A DNA stretch of 64,000 nt from BJHL01 sp040378885 (GTDB taxonomy: Bacteria; Planctomycetota; Phycisphaerae; Phycisphaerales; UBA1924). A model generated the notes under the pieces. It did not search any database, was not told the DNA's origin, and saw only the letters and a list, made by a program, of their open reading frames with translations. The stretch lies in contig JBKDAN010000026.1 of assembly GCA_046316615.1 (NCBI GenBank), positions 1 through 64,000 on the forward strand, in the 5' to 3' direction. Of this stretch, positions 48,532 to 57,310 are shown piece by piece (position 1 is the first letter of the stretch; each line of letters begins with the position of its first letter). Position numbers and translations under genes: made by a program.

Positions 48532-50967
48532 TCAGCATGGCTGCCCCGTCAGCACGTTGAAGAAGTCGATCACATCCTGATCCTCGGGGAATACTCCGTT
48601 GTTATTGAAATCGATGTCACTGCACGTCGCGCAGGGCGCGCCCGCGAGTGTCGCGAAGAAATCAATGACATCCTGATCTTCCGGAAACACCTGATTGTTG
48701 TTGAAGTCGATGCCGTCGCACGCGGCCCCCACCGACAGCGTGGGCAATGGCATCAGCACCACCGCGCGGTCCGTTCCCACGCGCACCCGCACCTGCAACT
48801 GTGCGAGAGCCTCCGCCGGGCCAGGCGTCACGCGCACGCGATACGTGCCAGGTTCCACTACCTCCGCGTTGCCCAATGTAAAGGCTCCGGCTGGCCCGCT
48901 GCTGTTCACTTCAATAGTTGCGGGCGTCGTCACCACCTCGCCTTGCCAGTCGCGCAGCGTGATGAGCATGTCGCCCGCGCCCGTCGCGGTTGTGAGTCGG
49001 GGCAGCGATACGACGCTCTGCACGCCATCAACCTTGCCCGTCAAGTTCGCGCGCCACGTATTGAACTGCTGCTGCAACACGGGCACGACATCCGGCGCGT
49101 TTCCAGACACATTTGCGACATTCAGCGCGAGGAAGTAATCTCCCTCCGCACACCCCGTCGTCGAGACCCACGTGCCCGCAGCGCCAAAGGGCTGCCCCGC
49201 CGGCGCACCGCGATTTTCCAGTACTGTCAGCCTGCCCACATTCACTCGCGCAACAACGTCGTTGTCGCCATCGCCGTCCACATCATGGACTGCGATCGAC
49301 ACAGGCAGACCCACCACCGCGCCCACGCGTAGCCCGCTTCCTGCGCTGAAGACCACACCATTTGCGCTGCCCGCCACGCCACGATGCGTCGCCAGCCCGC
49401 CCGACCCGCCAATGAGCAAGTCATCAATCCCGTCGCCCGTCACATCTCCGCTCGCCACGCACGCGGGAGGCACCCGGGCCGCGACGGGCGACCGCGCTGT
49501 GAGCACGCCCGCGCTATTGCTCACAATCTGAAACTCGTTGCCGGCGTTGTTCAGCGTCACCGCCAAGTCGTCATCGTTGTCACCATCAAAATCACCCGTC
49601 ACGATGTTTCGCGCAGGCCCCGCCAACAGCGCCGCAGGCCTGGCGAACAGGTCCACCGCGCCGCCCGCTGCCGTCCGATTCTCCACCACTACCACCTGCG
49701 ACACTCCCGTGATCGCTACCGCAAAATCATCATCGCCGTCGCGATCTACATCCATAGGGGTCATATCAGCAGGCAACTGCCCCAGCGTCACGCTCGCGAC
49801 TTCGCTGAACACGCCCAGCGCGTTGCGATACACCCTCAGCACGCCCCCACCTGTCAGCGCCACGACATCGTTCTGCCCATCGCGGTTCACATCACTCACG
49901 ATCAGATCGCGCACATCCGTCGCGAGCCCCACGGTCGACAGCGCACCGCCAACGCCGCCATCCATTGCGGCAATCGGCGCCGTGCCCAGCCTTCCCACCA
50001 CCGTCTCCGCCAAAGGGCCGCCGCTTAGATCGCCAATCGCCATCGCATTCAATGAAGGCCCCACGCTCGTCGCAACGCTCGGAGCGAGCGTGGGCGCACC
50101 ACGCGTGAATGCCGGCAGCGCAGCCCTTCGATCTGATGAATTCTCATAACGCAGCACGCTCCCTCCAAGCGTTGTCACTGCCACATCGCCCAGTTGGCTC
50201 CCCAGGAGATCCCCCGTAGCAATAACGCCAAAGCCCGGCCCACCCGACCCCGGATAGACGCCCCCGCACCGATCGCTATCACCGAGTCGCGCGACGATCA
50301 CATATCCAATTTGCGCGGTCGTCGCAAAGCTCGCAGGCGGAGCCCCGCATGCGGTAGGCGATTCGGAATCACAACTGCACCGCCCGTCGCCACCTTGCGC
50401 TCGCGCCGCTTCCATCGCGGCCATCAATCTCGCTGGCAAATCTCCAGCGGTGTTCTGCGCCGCCGCCATCGCACCCGTAACCACCGAAGGCCCCGTGAGC
50501 ACATTCCCCTGAATCGCATACGCCATTGTCCCCGTCTTGCCAGCGTACGTGTACGTGAACTGCCCGCTCACACCGCCTGCCCAGGCGCCCGCAGAGCTTC
50601 CTGTAAACGTCGTCCCGCGCCCAAACACATCGGCGATGCCATACTGCCGCAGCTGGTGGTCGGCATCGACGCTGGGGAGCCCAGCAACGATCTCCGTCGG
50701 ATCAACACCCTCCAGCAATCGATCTCGGATGTACGTTCGCGTGACGAGCAACGATTCCACAAACGACTGTGCCGCCGCTGCGCCCACGCCCGTCACCACA
50801 ACAGGCGAGCCCGCCCGCAGGTCAAAGCCCGTCAGACACGTTGCGCTGGCGATACCCACCTCGCGCGTGCGGGTATCAATCAAAATGATCGACCATGTCG
50901 CATGTGCCGGCGAAGCAATGCCCGCAACACTCATCAAAGCCAACGCGATAGTCGTGCGACGTGTCAT
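48532..50967 (-). CDS. Secreted DUF1028 domain + VCBS repeats + two GC-type dockerin-like modules
   Basis: An 811-residue exported protein. Signal peptide ends AHA-TWS. The DUF1028 part (TRTREVGIASATCLTGFDLRAG, MAAMEAARAQGGDGRCSCDSE) is an Ntn-hydrolase-like fold of unknown activity and would normally be cytoplasmic or secreted alone. VCBS/FG-GAP units follow (VSDVNRDGQNDVVAL, MDVDRDGDDDFAVA, GDFDGDNDDDLAVT, VHDVDGDGDNDVV). The C-terminal 75 residues contain two nearly identical modules (CDGIDFNNNQVFPEDQDVIDF, spaced, and CSDIDFNNNGVFPEDQDVIDF as two halves) with calcium-type Asp/Asn loops. These GC-type dockerin-like tails are a Phycisphaerae trait and presumably anchor the protein to a surface receptor. 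No receptor is in the window. Confidence 0.87.
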   Translation of the reverse strand: MTRRTTIALALMSVAGIASPAHATWSIILIDTRTREVGIASATCLTGFDLRAGSPVVVTGVGAAAAQSFVESLLVTRTYIRDRLLEGVDPTEIVAGLPSVDADHQLRQYGIADVFGRGTTFTGSSAGAWAGGVSGQFTYTYAGKTGTMAYAIQGNVLTGPSVVTGAMAAAQNTAGDLPARLMAAMEAARAQGGDGRCSCDSESPTACGAPPASFATTAQIGYVIVARLGDSDRCGGVYPGSGGPGFGVIATGDLLGSQLGDVAVTTLGGSVLRYENSSDRRAALPAFTRGAPTLAPSVATSVGPSLNAMAIGDLSGGPLAETVVGRLGTAPIAAMDGGVGGALSTVGLATDVRDLIVSDVNRDGQNDVVALTGGGVLRVYRNALGVFSEVASVTLGQLPADMTPMDVDRDGDDDFAVAITGVSQVVVVENRTAAGGAVDLFARPAALLAGPARNIVTGDFDGDNDDDLAVTLNNAGNEFQIVSNSAGVLTARSPVAARVPPACVASGDVTGDGIDDLLIGGSGGLATHRGVAGSANGVVFSAGSGLRVGAVVGLPVSIAVHDVDGDGDNDVVARVNVGRLTVLENRGAPAGQPFGAAGTWVSTTGCAEGDYFLALNVANVSGNAPDVVPVLQQQFNTWRANLTGKVDGVQSVVSLPRLTTATGAGDMLITLRDWQGEVVTTPATIEVNSSGPAGAFTLGNAEVVEPGTYRVRVTPGPAEALAQLQVRVRVGTDRAVVLMPLPTLSVGAACDGIDFNNNQVFPEDQDVIDFFATLAGAPCATCSDIDFNNNGVFPEDQDVIDFFNVLTGQPC

Positions 50968-51021
50968 TCCGTCATGGTAATCGACACGTCAAGCCGCCGG
51001 ATGCACCTACTCCACCGCAAA

Positions 51022-51555
51022 CTACCACGCTCCGCGAAGTTCGTTCACCAGATCGCGGGCCAGCCGCTGGGCGGCGGCGTTCTCGCCAAGTTCCAGCGTT
51101 TCTCCGGAGGGACGACTGGGAACGAAACTGTCGGCGGCGGAGAAGTTCCGGCGAGCCTTGATAACTTCGCCTGAGCGGTTGTCGCGCCACTCGAAATCTA
51201 CGGTGATCTGGACGGCAAGCTCTTGGACCAATCCGGTGACGTTGTTCGAACTGATGCGCCGCATGCGAACGTCGGTAATCACTCCCGACAGCGTGCTTGC
51301 TGCTTGGCCCGATTGCACGACCCGCATGGGCGTGTTGCCCTGAATCTGCTTGATGACCGAGTCAGTCAGCAACTGCTCCATGCCAGGCGTCGCGGTGAGG
51401 TTGCGAAAAATCGGTACGCTGATCGATGACACTGATGAGTCGTATGTCGAGGTGGCGGCGTAGCCCAGTCGCGGGTCCTTTGCGCAGCCAACAAGGCCAA
51501 TGACAGCACCAAGCAACGCCAGTGCGCCCAGGACGACAGTGCGGGTGAGCTTCAC
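51022..51555 (-). CDS. lptE: LptE-like LPS-assembly lipoprotein
   Basis: A 177-residue lipoprotein with a lipobox (AVIGLVGC, Cys24). It is consistent with LptE, which plugs the LptD barrel and delivers lipopolysaccharide to the cell surface: RLGYAATSTYDSSVSSISVPIFRN, then TDSVIKQIQGNTPMRVV and the conserved VDFEWRDNRSGEVIKARRNF. The start is a GTG that overlaps the stop of the TPR gene (GTGA), so translation is coupled. In Phycisphaerae these two genes often sit together. Evidence is by pattern, and a related lipoprotein cannot be excluded. Confidence 0.76.
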   Translation of the reverse strand: MKLTRTVVLGALALLGAVIGLVGCAKDPRLGYAATSTYDSSVSSISVPIFRNLTATPGMEQLLTDSVIKQIQGNTPMRVVQSGQAASTLSGVITDVRMRRISSNNVTGLVQELAVQITVDFEWRDNRSGEVIKARRNFSAADSFVPSRPSGETLELGENAAAQRLARDLVNELRGAW

Positions 51556-52604
51556 TTGGTCGCCTCCGCCGCGGCAGGTTGCACGCTTTGCAGCGGCTGC
51601 ACGTCACCCGCAATAGCTGGGTGATCGGTATCGATCTTCTGGACCAGCGTCAGTGCTTCCTGAGCGGCGGCAGTCTTGGGGTGGCGCTTGACGAGTCGCA
51701 CGAGTGTCAGCCGGGCAGCCACCGGGTCGTCACGACGGACATACCACTGAGCCGTGTTCAGCATGCTCGCGGCGCGACTTTCGTCGAGGCGGGCCTGCAG
51801 TCCGTCGGTCAGACCTGCTTCTTGTGCCGCACCGGGGTACTCGAGCTGGAATGTCTCCACCTGCACCGATGCGTCGGTCAGCACGCTCGAGTCGTAGGCC
51901 GGACCTTTGAACTGCGCGACGGTGGCGTAGGTGCGGCGCTGCATCGCCTGCTGGCGGAGGTCGCTACGGGGGTAGAGCTTTACGAAAGTGTCGTAGGTCT
52001 CGACGGCCATGGGGAGGTCGCGTTCGCTCGCGTAATGATCAGCCAGCGTCATGAGCGCGCGTTCAGCCAGCTTGCTGCCCGGCATGCGCTCGTTGATTCG
52101 CAGGACGATCTCTTCAGCGACGGGCACGCCGTCATCCATGCGGATGCCGAAGAGACCTGGCTTGTTGCGCCCGCCGAAGTACAGCTTCGCAACGTCGAGC
52201 TCGCGTTCGAGGCTGGTCACGAAGAACTCGCTGGCGGGGTAGTTCTTGACGACTTCTTCATAGTCGTACAAGGCCTCATACTCGTCGTCTTGCGCCAGCT
52301 TCGAGTTGCCACGCAGGTAGTACGCCTCGGGAATCTGAGGCGATTGACCGCCCGCGTTTCGTTCGAGCCACTGGGTGAGCAGGTCCTGAGCTTTGCCCGC
52401 CTGCAAATTTGCGAGCAGTCGGCGAGCTTCGAGCATCACCTGTTCATCAGCGCTCAGTGATCGCGGCGCACTGGCGGCACGCACCGGCTGCGGAGCCGGT
52501 GGAGGTGCGTTTGACGGCTCATCGAGGATCTTCACTTGTGCGAACGCCCCCGCTGCGATCGTCCATGTCGCTCCCGCTACCAGCATGCTCAGCCTGCGCA
52601 TCAT
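51552..52604 (-). CDS. TPR protein, BamD-like
   Basis: A 350-residue exported protein with a signal peptide (MRRLSMLVAGATWTIAAGAFAQ, no clear lipobox Cys) and a proline-rich linker (NAPPPAPQPVRAASAP). The rest is helical with at least four TPR-like units (PEAYYLRGNSKLAQDDEYE, FFVTSLERELDVAKLYF, ERALMTLADHYASERDL, AMQRRTYATVAQFKG). BamD, the outer-membrane barrel assembly factor, has such repeats, but BamD is a lipoprotein; here it would be soluble in the periplasm. The gene overlaps lptE, so it probably has a role in outer-membrane assembly. It is divergent from the glycosylase gene by 28 nt. Confidence 0.72.
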   Translation of the reverse strand: MMRRLSMLVAGATWTIAAGAFAQVKILDEPSNAPPPAPQPVRAASAPRSLSADEQVMLEARRLLANLQAGKAQDLLTQWLERNAGGQSPQIPEAYYLRGNSKLAQDDEYEALYDYEEVVKNYPASEFFVTSLERELDVAKLYFGGRNKPGLFGIRMDDGVPVAEEIVLRINERMPGSKLAERALMTLADHYASERDLPMAVETYDTFVKLYPRSDLRQQAMQRRTYATVAQFKGPAYDSSVLTDASVQVETFQLEYPGAAQEAGLTDGLQARLDESRAASMLNTAQWYVRRDDPVAARLTLVRLVKRHPKTAAAQEALTLVQKIDTDHPAIAGDVQPLQSVQPAAAEATK

Positions 52605-52632
52605 GCAGCAGGATAGTGCCCAACACTGCACC

Positions 52633-53541
52633 ATGCCTGAGCTTCCTGACATCGAGGCTTATGCCCATGCACTGCGGCGACTGGTGGTCGGTCACCCCCT
52701 GCAGAGCATCAGCGTCACCAGTCCGTTTCTGCTGCGTTCGGTCGAGCCGCCCATTGACGTGGTGGAAGGCAGCGTTGTGAAGGGGATTTCCCGGCTTGGG
52801 AAACGGGTTGTTTTTGAGACGAACCCAGCCGGGCGCGAGTCGGTTTTCATGATCGTGCATTTGATGATCGCCGGACGCTTTCTCTGGCTTGAGCCGGGCA
52901 AGAAGCCTCCGGGAAGGATCACCCAGGCCCTGTTCCGGTTTCCGCATGGCACGTTGGCACTTACAGAAGCCAGCACCCAGAAACGAGCCTCGCTCACACT
53001 TATCGAGGGATTGAAGGGGCTTGCAGCACATGACCCAGGCGGGATGGACCCGCTTTCCGCGGATTTGCGGAGCTTTGCGGCGGCGCTGCAGGCGACCAAC
53101 CGGACGATCAAGCGGGCGTTGACTGATCCGCGCACATTCAGCGGCATTGGCAATGCGTACAGCGATGAGATACTGCACGCGGCACGACTCTCGCCTATTG
53201 CGCAAACGCAGAAGCTATCTCATGAACAGATCGCTCAACTGCATCTTGCGATGCAACAGACGCTGACGCACTGGTGTGACAAGCTCCGCGCCGAGTTCGA
53301 TGGGCACTTTCCGAAGTCGGGCGAAGTGACGGCTTTTCGCCCCGAATTCGCGGTGCACGGCAAGTTTGGCCAAGCGTGCCCGGTATGCGGATCGCCCGTG
53401 CAACGCATTGTGCGAGCGGACAACGAGATCAACTACTGCGCCACATGCCAGACGGACGGCACCGTGCTTGCGGACCGGTCGCTTTCTCGGCTGCTCAAGG
53501 ATGACTGGCCCCGCACGCTTGAAGAGTGGCAGGCGGAATAG
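52633..53541 (+). CDS. mutM: Fpg/Nei-family DNA glycosylase
   Basis: A 302-residue base-excision repair enzyme. The N-terminus PELPDIEAY has Pro2 as nucleophile and Glu3. Also visible are the helix-two-turns-helix region (TFSGIGNAYSDEILHAARLSP) and a C-terminal zinc finger CPVCGSPVQRI...YCATCQ. The last 30 residues (DGTVLADRSLSRLLKDDWPRTLEEWQ) extend past the usual end. The lesion specificity (8-oxoG or oxidised pyrimidines) is not fixed; typical Lys57-like residue region GISRLGKRVVFE is present, favouring Fpg/MutM. Start is fixed by Pro2. It is divergent from the TPR gene and convergent with nadK. Confidence 0.9.
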   Translation: MPELPDIEAYAHALRRLVVGHPLQSISVTSPFLLRSVEPPIDVVEGSVVKGISRLGKRVVFETNPAGRESVFMIVHLMIAGRFLWLEPGKKPPGRITQALFRFPHGTLALTEASTQKRASLTLIEGLKGLAAHDPGGMDPLSADLRSFAAALQATNRTIKRALTDPRTFSGIGNAYSDEILHAARLSPIAQTQKLSHEQIAQLHLAMQQTLTHWCDKLRAEFDGHFPKSGEVTAFRPEFAVHGKFGQACPVCGSPVQRIVRADNEINYCATCQTDGTVLADRSLSRLLKDDWPRTLEEWQAE

Positions 53542-53543
53542 CT

Positions 53544-54419
53544 TCACGTGCCGCTGCTGAGACGCGGGGTATCGGCCCAGCGCAGACGGCCGATGATGCG
53601 GGCCCACCAATCACTTGCGTCGTTGTGGACGAAGTTGACGCCATGCGCATGCTTGGTGATCGTGATGCGATCGCCAGTCCGTAGCGGCGTGTGTGATTGG
53701 CCATCAAGGACGAGCGTTGTGCCCAGGTGGCCATCAGAGTCGTTGACGCGTTCGGCGACGATAGAGATTGTACTGGAGCCTCCGACCACCACGGGGCGGA
53801 AGCTGAGCGACTGAGCGGCTATAGGCGTGATGGCGAAGGCGTCGAGCGTCGGATCGAGCAAAGGGCCGCCTGCGGAGAGGTTGTACGCGGTTGAACCGAC
53901 CGGGCTTGCGACGATGAGGCCATCGCCGCGAATGACTGGCCCAGCATGGCCATCGACGCTCAGTGTGAGGGTGATGAGTCGGTACGGCGGGCCTGAAGTG
54001 ACGACCGCGTCGTTGAGCGCAATGGACTCGAACTTCTTCGCACCTGATTTGTCAGTCACGCTGACGCGCAGCAGGTTGTATGTGCGGATGGGCAGCGGGA
54101 ACTTGTCGTTAAAGAGTTCTGACGCGTGCTGCATGACGGTGGCGACATCGAACGCAGCCAGAAAGCCAAGTCGACCGAGATTGACGCCCAACATCGCGCC
54201 CTTGGGGCTGGCGCAGCGGCGAGCCTGACTCAGCAGCGTGCCATCGCCGCCGAAGACGACGAACAGGTCGGCGTCGCAGAACTCGTCAGGCAACGGTGAG
54301 CCGTCGGCGGGCAGTTCGCCCAGCAACGTGCCAAAGTGCTGCACGACGCGGCGGACCTCGGCGGCGGCGTGGGCGGCGGCGGGCTTTTCGGGGTTGACGA
54401 GCAGAAGCGTGCGGCGCAT
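53544..54419 (-). CDS. nadK: NAD kinase
   Basis: A 291-residue cytoplasmic enzyme phosphorylating NAD to NADP. Conserved FVVFGGDGTLLSQAR (residues 54-68), GVNLGRLGFLAAF, SPVGSTAYNLSAGGPLLDP with ITPIAAQSLSFRPVV are all typical. The ATG at 54419 fits the N-terminal RRTLLLVNPEK start. It ends two bases from the convergent glycosylase gene. The gene is a single unit; the neighbour upstream is a divergent heptosyltransferase-like gene with a 121-nt gap. Confidence 0.94.
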   Translation of the reverse strand: MRRTLLLVNPEKPAAAHAAAEVRRVVQHFGTLLGELPADGSPLPDEFCDADLFVVFGGDGTLLSQARRCASPKGAMLGVNLGRLGFLAAFDVATVMQHASELFNDKFPLPIRTYNLLRVSVTDKSGAKKFESIALNDAVVTSGPPYRLITLTLSVDGHAGPVIRGDGLIVASPVGSTAYNLSAGGPLLDPTLDAFAITPIAAQSLSFRPVVVGGSSTISIVAERVNDSDGHLGTTLVLDGQSHTPLRTGDRITITKHAHGVNFVHNDASDWWARIIGRLRWADTPRLSSGT

Positions 54420-54540
54420 GAGCGAGTTTACTCGGACGGCTCCATCGCGTGACGCAAGTTTGCCGCGATCTTCATGACAATCGTTTCGACTGGCTGGAGC
54501 CGAGGGCGGCAGATCATGACAGATCTACGATGCCACCCTC

Positions 54541-55572
54541 ATGGGCACGATGCCTTCAGCCGAGCGCATTCTCATCATCCGCCCCAGCGCACTGGGAGAT
54601 GTGGCTCGCAGCGTGCCCGTGCTTGCCAGTTTGCGAGCGGCGTATCCGAAAGCTCGTATTGACTGGCTTGTTCGCGACGCGTTTGCGCCGGTGCTGAGCA
54701 GCCATCCGGCGTTGAGTAACGTCGTTCTCTTTCCGCGAAACGACTTCAGCCGTTGGTTCAAGACCCTGAACGTGCGAGCGTTGCGGGGCTATCTGCGTAG
54801 CCTCGCAGAGCCGGGGTACGACCTTGTGTTTGATTGCCAGGGTCTGGCACGTAGCGGGCTGCTTGCATGGGCAACCAAGGCCCCCACGCGTATGGGCACT
54901 CGCGACGCTCGCGAATGTGCTTGGCTGGCGTACTCGCATCGTGTTCGCACGCCCGCCGTCATTCACACGGTTGACAAGGCCCTGGCGTTACTCGAGCATG
55001 TGCACATCCCGGTCCAGCGAGACGCGGCAGCGTGCAGGTTGTACTCCAGCGAGAGTTCACGAGAGTGGCTGGCAAACCAAACATTTTCGAATGATCGCTA
55101 CGCGGTCCTCAGCCCTACGAGCGCGTGGCCGGCCAAGCAGTGGCCTGCCGAGCGCTTCGCCCAGCTTGCTCGTCATCTGATCTCGCGTGGCGTCACCTGC
55201 GTCGTCACAGGCGGCGGCAAGGAGCGCGACCAGGTGCAGCCGCTGCTCACCCTTGCATCAGCCAATCGCCGCGTCATCGACCTGATGGGCGCAACGGACG
55301 TCGCGCAGCTCATGGCAGTCATCGAGCGAGCTGCACTGGTCGTGGCGAATGACTCGGCCGCGCTGCATATGGGCGTGGGCTTTGATCGCCCTTGCGTGGG
55401 CCTCTTGGGGCCGACGGATCCACGATTGGCGTGTCCATACGGCAGAGCAAAAGACCTGATTCAACACGTGCAACCGGGCGATGAGTTCTACTTTCGCGAT
55501 AATCGCAGCGCGGGCATGATGAGCAGGATCAGTGTCGCGGAAGTCATTGAGGCGTGTGAAGCGCGGCTGTGA
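54541..55572 (+). CDS. GT9 glycosyltransferase, LPS heptosyltransferase-like
   Basis: A 343-residue cytoplasmic GT-B enzyme: ILIIRPSALGDVARSVPVL (N-terminal GT9 motif), LVFDCQGLARSGLLAWATKAPTRMG (split), SPTSAWPAKQWPAERFAQL, VVANDSAALHMGVGF and VGLLGPTDPRLACPYG. The last is the UDP/ADP-heptose-binding section. WaaC/F-type enzymes attach heptose to lipid A core, so it fits an LPS-building outer membrane; acceptor not determined. Two ATGs (54541 and 54550) are possible. A hairpin terminator follows at once, and the next gene is convergent. Confidence 0.87.
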   Translation: MGTMPSAERILIIRPSALGDVARSVPVLASLRAAYPKARIDWLVRDAFAPVLSSHPALSNVVLFPRNDFSRWFKTLNVRALRGYLRSLAEPGYDLVFDCQGLARSGLLAWATKAPTRMGTRDARECAWLAYSHRVRTPAVIHTVDKALALLEHVHIPVQRDAAACRLYSSESSREWLANQTFSNDRYAVLSPTSAWPAKQWPAERFAQLARHLISRGVTCVVTGGGKERDQVQPLLTLASANRRVIDLMGATDVAQLMAVIERAALVVANDSAALHMGVGFDRPCVGLLGPTDPRLACPYGRAKDLIQHVQPGDEFYFRDNRSAGMMSRISVAEVIEACEARL

Positions 55573-55575
55573 AAA

Positions 55576-55596
55576 CGGCTCGCCGAAGGCGAGCCG
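55576..55596. terminator. Bidirectional hairpin terminator between convergent genes
   Basis: CGGCTCGCC (55576-55584), GAA, GGCGAGCCG (55588-55596): a perfect 9-bp stem just after the GT9 stop. It lacks a T-run downstream but has an A-run upstream, so it is stronger for the minus-strand gene. Confidence 0.65.
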
Positions 55597-55624
55597 TGAA
55601 GTGACACGTGCATCGGGGGTGCTC

Positions 55625-56677
55625 TTACGGCAGAATCGCGTTGAAGCCGTAGCGCTGCAACGCTTCCTGATTCTGCTGCGTCGGAACATTGAGCATGAGC
55701 GAGCCGCTGGGCACGAAGTAATCCACACGGGTGTAGAACTGGAGCGGCACGATTGCGCGGACGCTTCCATCGAAGAACGTCACCTGAGAATTGCCTCCGT
55801 GTCGCATGGAGACGCGGATATGCCCTTGATTGGGCGACGTGCGTTGCCGTCCGTAGGCCGTCGACGCGTTGAAAGTGGGGTTTTCGGTAAAGCTACCGAA
55901 GTTCGAATCGGGCGCTGCATCAAAGTTGATCACACCAGGGGGGATGCCCGGCGTTGAGCCGTTGGTGAAGAAGCGTGTGCCATCCATCACAAGAACCTTG
56001 TCGGAAAGGACCGTACCGACGCGGTCTTGGCGCGGAATGAAGTTTCGGGGATTCCGAACGTTGTTGAACCCAAGATCGTCGCCGACCACCGACGTACTCA
56101 AGGTACCAAACCGCGATGTCGTGTTGCCGGGCTGCGCATAGACCGTCGCCATGTGCCATGGCTGGAGATAACTCGGCTGGCGGTAACCGCCGTCACCCGA
56201 ATTCGCGGCGACGTTAAAGTCCGCGAGATCGGGCACGGGCGCGCCTTGCGAAAACGGCGTCGCGGCATTTCTTGCAACTGGGCACGCGAAGTCATTGAAG
56301 ATCCGCTTCGAGCGCTGGGCGCGGTTTGCGGGGAAGTTATTGCTGTCACCCAAGATCGGGCTCATCCAATCGTTCACATGCACCGGCGAACGTGCGCTGG
56401 TGTCGTTGATGATGCTCGCGCCGCCCGTGCCGTCCGCTTCCTGGCCTGACGTGTACGCAGCGGCGTAGTAATCCTTCTGTTCGTTCATGTACATCATCTG
56501 CGCCTGGCCCACGGCTCGCTGTATGCTCAGGCAGCCAACGCTGCGGCCGACTTCACGCGCCTTGGCGACGGCCGGAAGAAGCAGGCCAATGAGCAGTGCG
56601 ATGATGGCGATGACAACAAGCAGTTCGATAAGCGTGAAGGCTCGCGTCGTGGATTGGGTCTGCGATTTGGTGTGCAT
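55625..56677 (-). CDS. Type II pseudopilin with H-X9-DG C-terminus
   Basis: A 350-residue prepilin-like protein. Prepilin peptidase site and helix: RAFTLIELLVVIAIIALLIGLLLPAVAKAREVG (split as Ala-Phe-Thr-Leu-Ile-Glu), with Glu at +5. The C-terminal part contains RHGGNSQVTFFDGSV (the H-X9-DG motif), the hallmark of a large planctomycete family, plus SYLQPWHMATVYAQPG and RQDRVGTVLSDKVLVMDGT. It probably forms a pseudopilus with the FHA-GspE ATPase and secretin, or is exported through it. Followed 75 nt downstream of a small membrane protein gene on the same strand. Start ATG 56677 precedes MHTKSQTQST. Confidence 0.9.
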   Translation of the reverse strand: MHTKSQTQSTTRAFTLIELLVVIAIIALLIGLLLPAVAKAREVGRSVGCLSIQRAVGQAQMMYMNEQKDYYAAAYTSGQEADGTGGASIINDTSARSPVHVNDWMSPILGDSNNFPANRAQRSKRIFNDFACPVARNAATPFSQGAPVPDLADFNVAANSGDGGYRQPSYLQPWHMATVYAQPGNTTSRFGTLSTSVVGDDLGFNNVRNPRNFIPRQDRVGTVLSDKVLVMDGTRFFTNGSTPGIPPGVINFDAAPDSNFGSFTENPTFNASTAYGRQRTSPNQGHIRVSMRHGGNSQVTFFDGSVRAIVPLQFYTRVDYFVPSGSLMLNVPTQQNQEALQRYGFNAILP

Positions 56678-56752
56678 GGTTGGAGTCTCTGCTTCCGTTG
56701 CGCTTTCTTGACGCCGCCAGGGATTGCTGGCGGACCTCCACGATTCATCTGG

Positions 56753-57127
56753 TTACCGCTTGTACAAGTTCTTCTTCTTGGGTTCGCCGGTTGCCTTGAT
56801 GACGCCAGTTTTCACGTCGGTTGCTTCAGTGGTCTTCATGGACCGAAGCTGTGCCATAAACCCAGGCGAGACCTTCCACTGGCCGTCTTCCTCATAGACC
56901 GGGAAGAGGGTCAGCTCTGTGTTGGGCGGGTTGGGAGACGGAAGGACCAGCGACTTGGTCGGGTCGTAGGGTGTGATGACAATCTCGCCTGTTCGCACGT
57001 CGCCCAGCGTGATGGATTCTGCGAATTCCACGCCGTCACCGCGGGTCAGCGACCACGCGAGCGCGCCAACGAACCCCAGCAATCCCACCACGATCACCGC
57101 GATTTGCCATGGCTTCGCCTCGCCCAT
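56753..57127 (-). CDS. Small single-pass membrane protein, probable pseudopilin partner
   Basis: A 124-residue protein: cytoplasmic GEAKPWQIA, one helix (AVIVVGLLGFVGALAWSL), and a soluble domain (GEIVITPYDPTKSLVLP, NTELTLFPVYEEDGQWKV, LRSMKTTEATDVKTGV) with a basic tail. I recognise no family. It precedes the pseudopilin gene by 75 nt on the same strand. The gap contains the hairpin CCGCCAG/CTGGCGG, which may limit read-through. The two products may work together; that is inferred from order only. ATG 57127 is preferred to the upstream ATG at 57202. Confidence 0.7.
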   Translation of the reverse strand: MGEAKPWQIAVIVVGLLGFVGALAWSLTRGDGVEFAESITLGDVRTGEIVITPYDPTKSLVLPSPNPPNTELTLFPVYEEDGQWKVSPGFMAQLRSMKTTEATDVKTGVIKATGEPKKKNLYKR

Positions 57128-57310
57128 GATCCAAGTGCCTTTCGTCGTGATCGTTGCGATGCTTCCCGAACGGAAAGCACCCTTGCCGGAACCGCCCGGC
57201 ACTGAAACCGCGGTAACGTATCCCGGACCTTGCGAGCTTGCAACACCCGTCTACTCGGGTTTATCCAACACACACACGAAGTTTGGATTGCGATAGGTAT
57301 AACTGACAGT

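Noticed and set aside
52786..52806. Possible further copy of the palindrome in the glycosylase gene
   Set aside because: CCCGGCTTGGGAAACGGG is the normal codon series for the conserved SRLGKR residues and lacks the second arm and tail.
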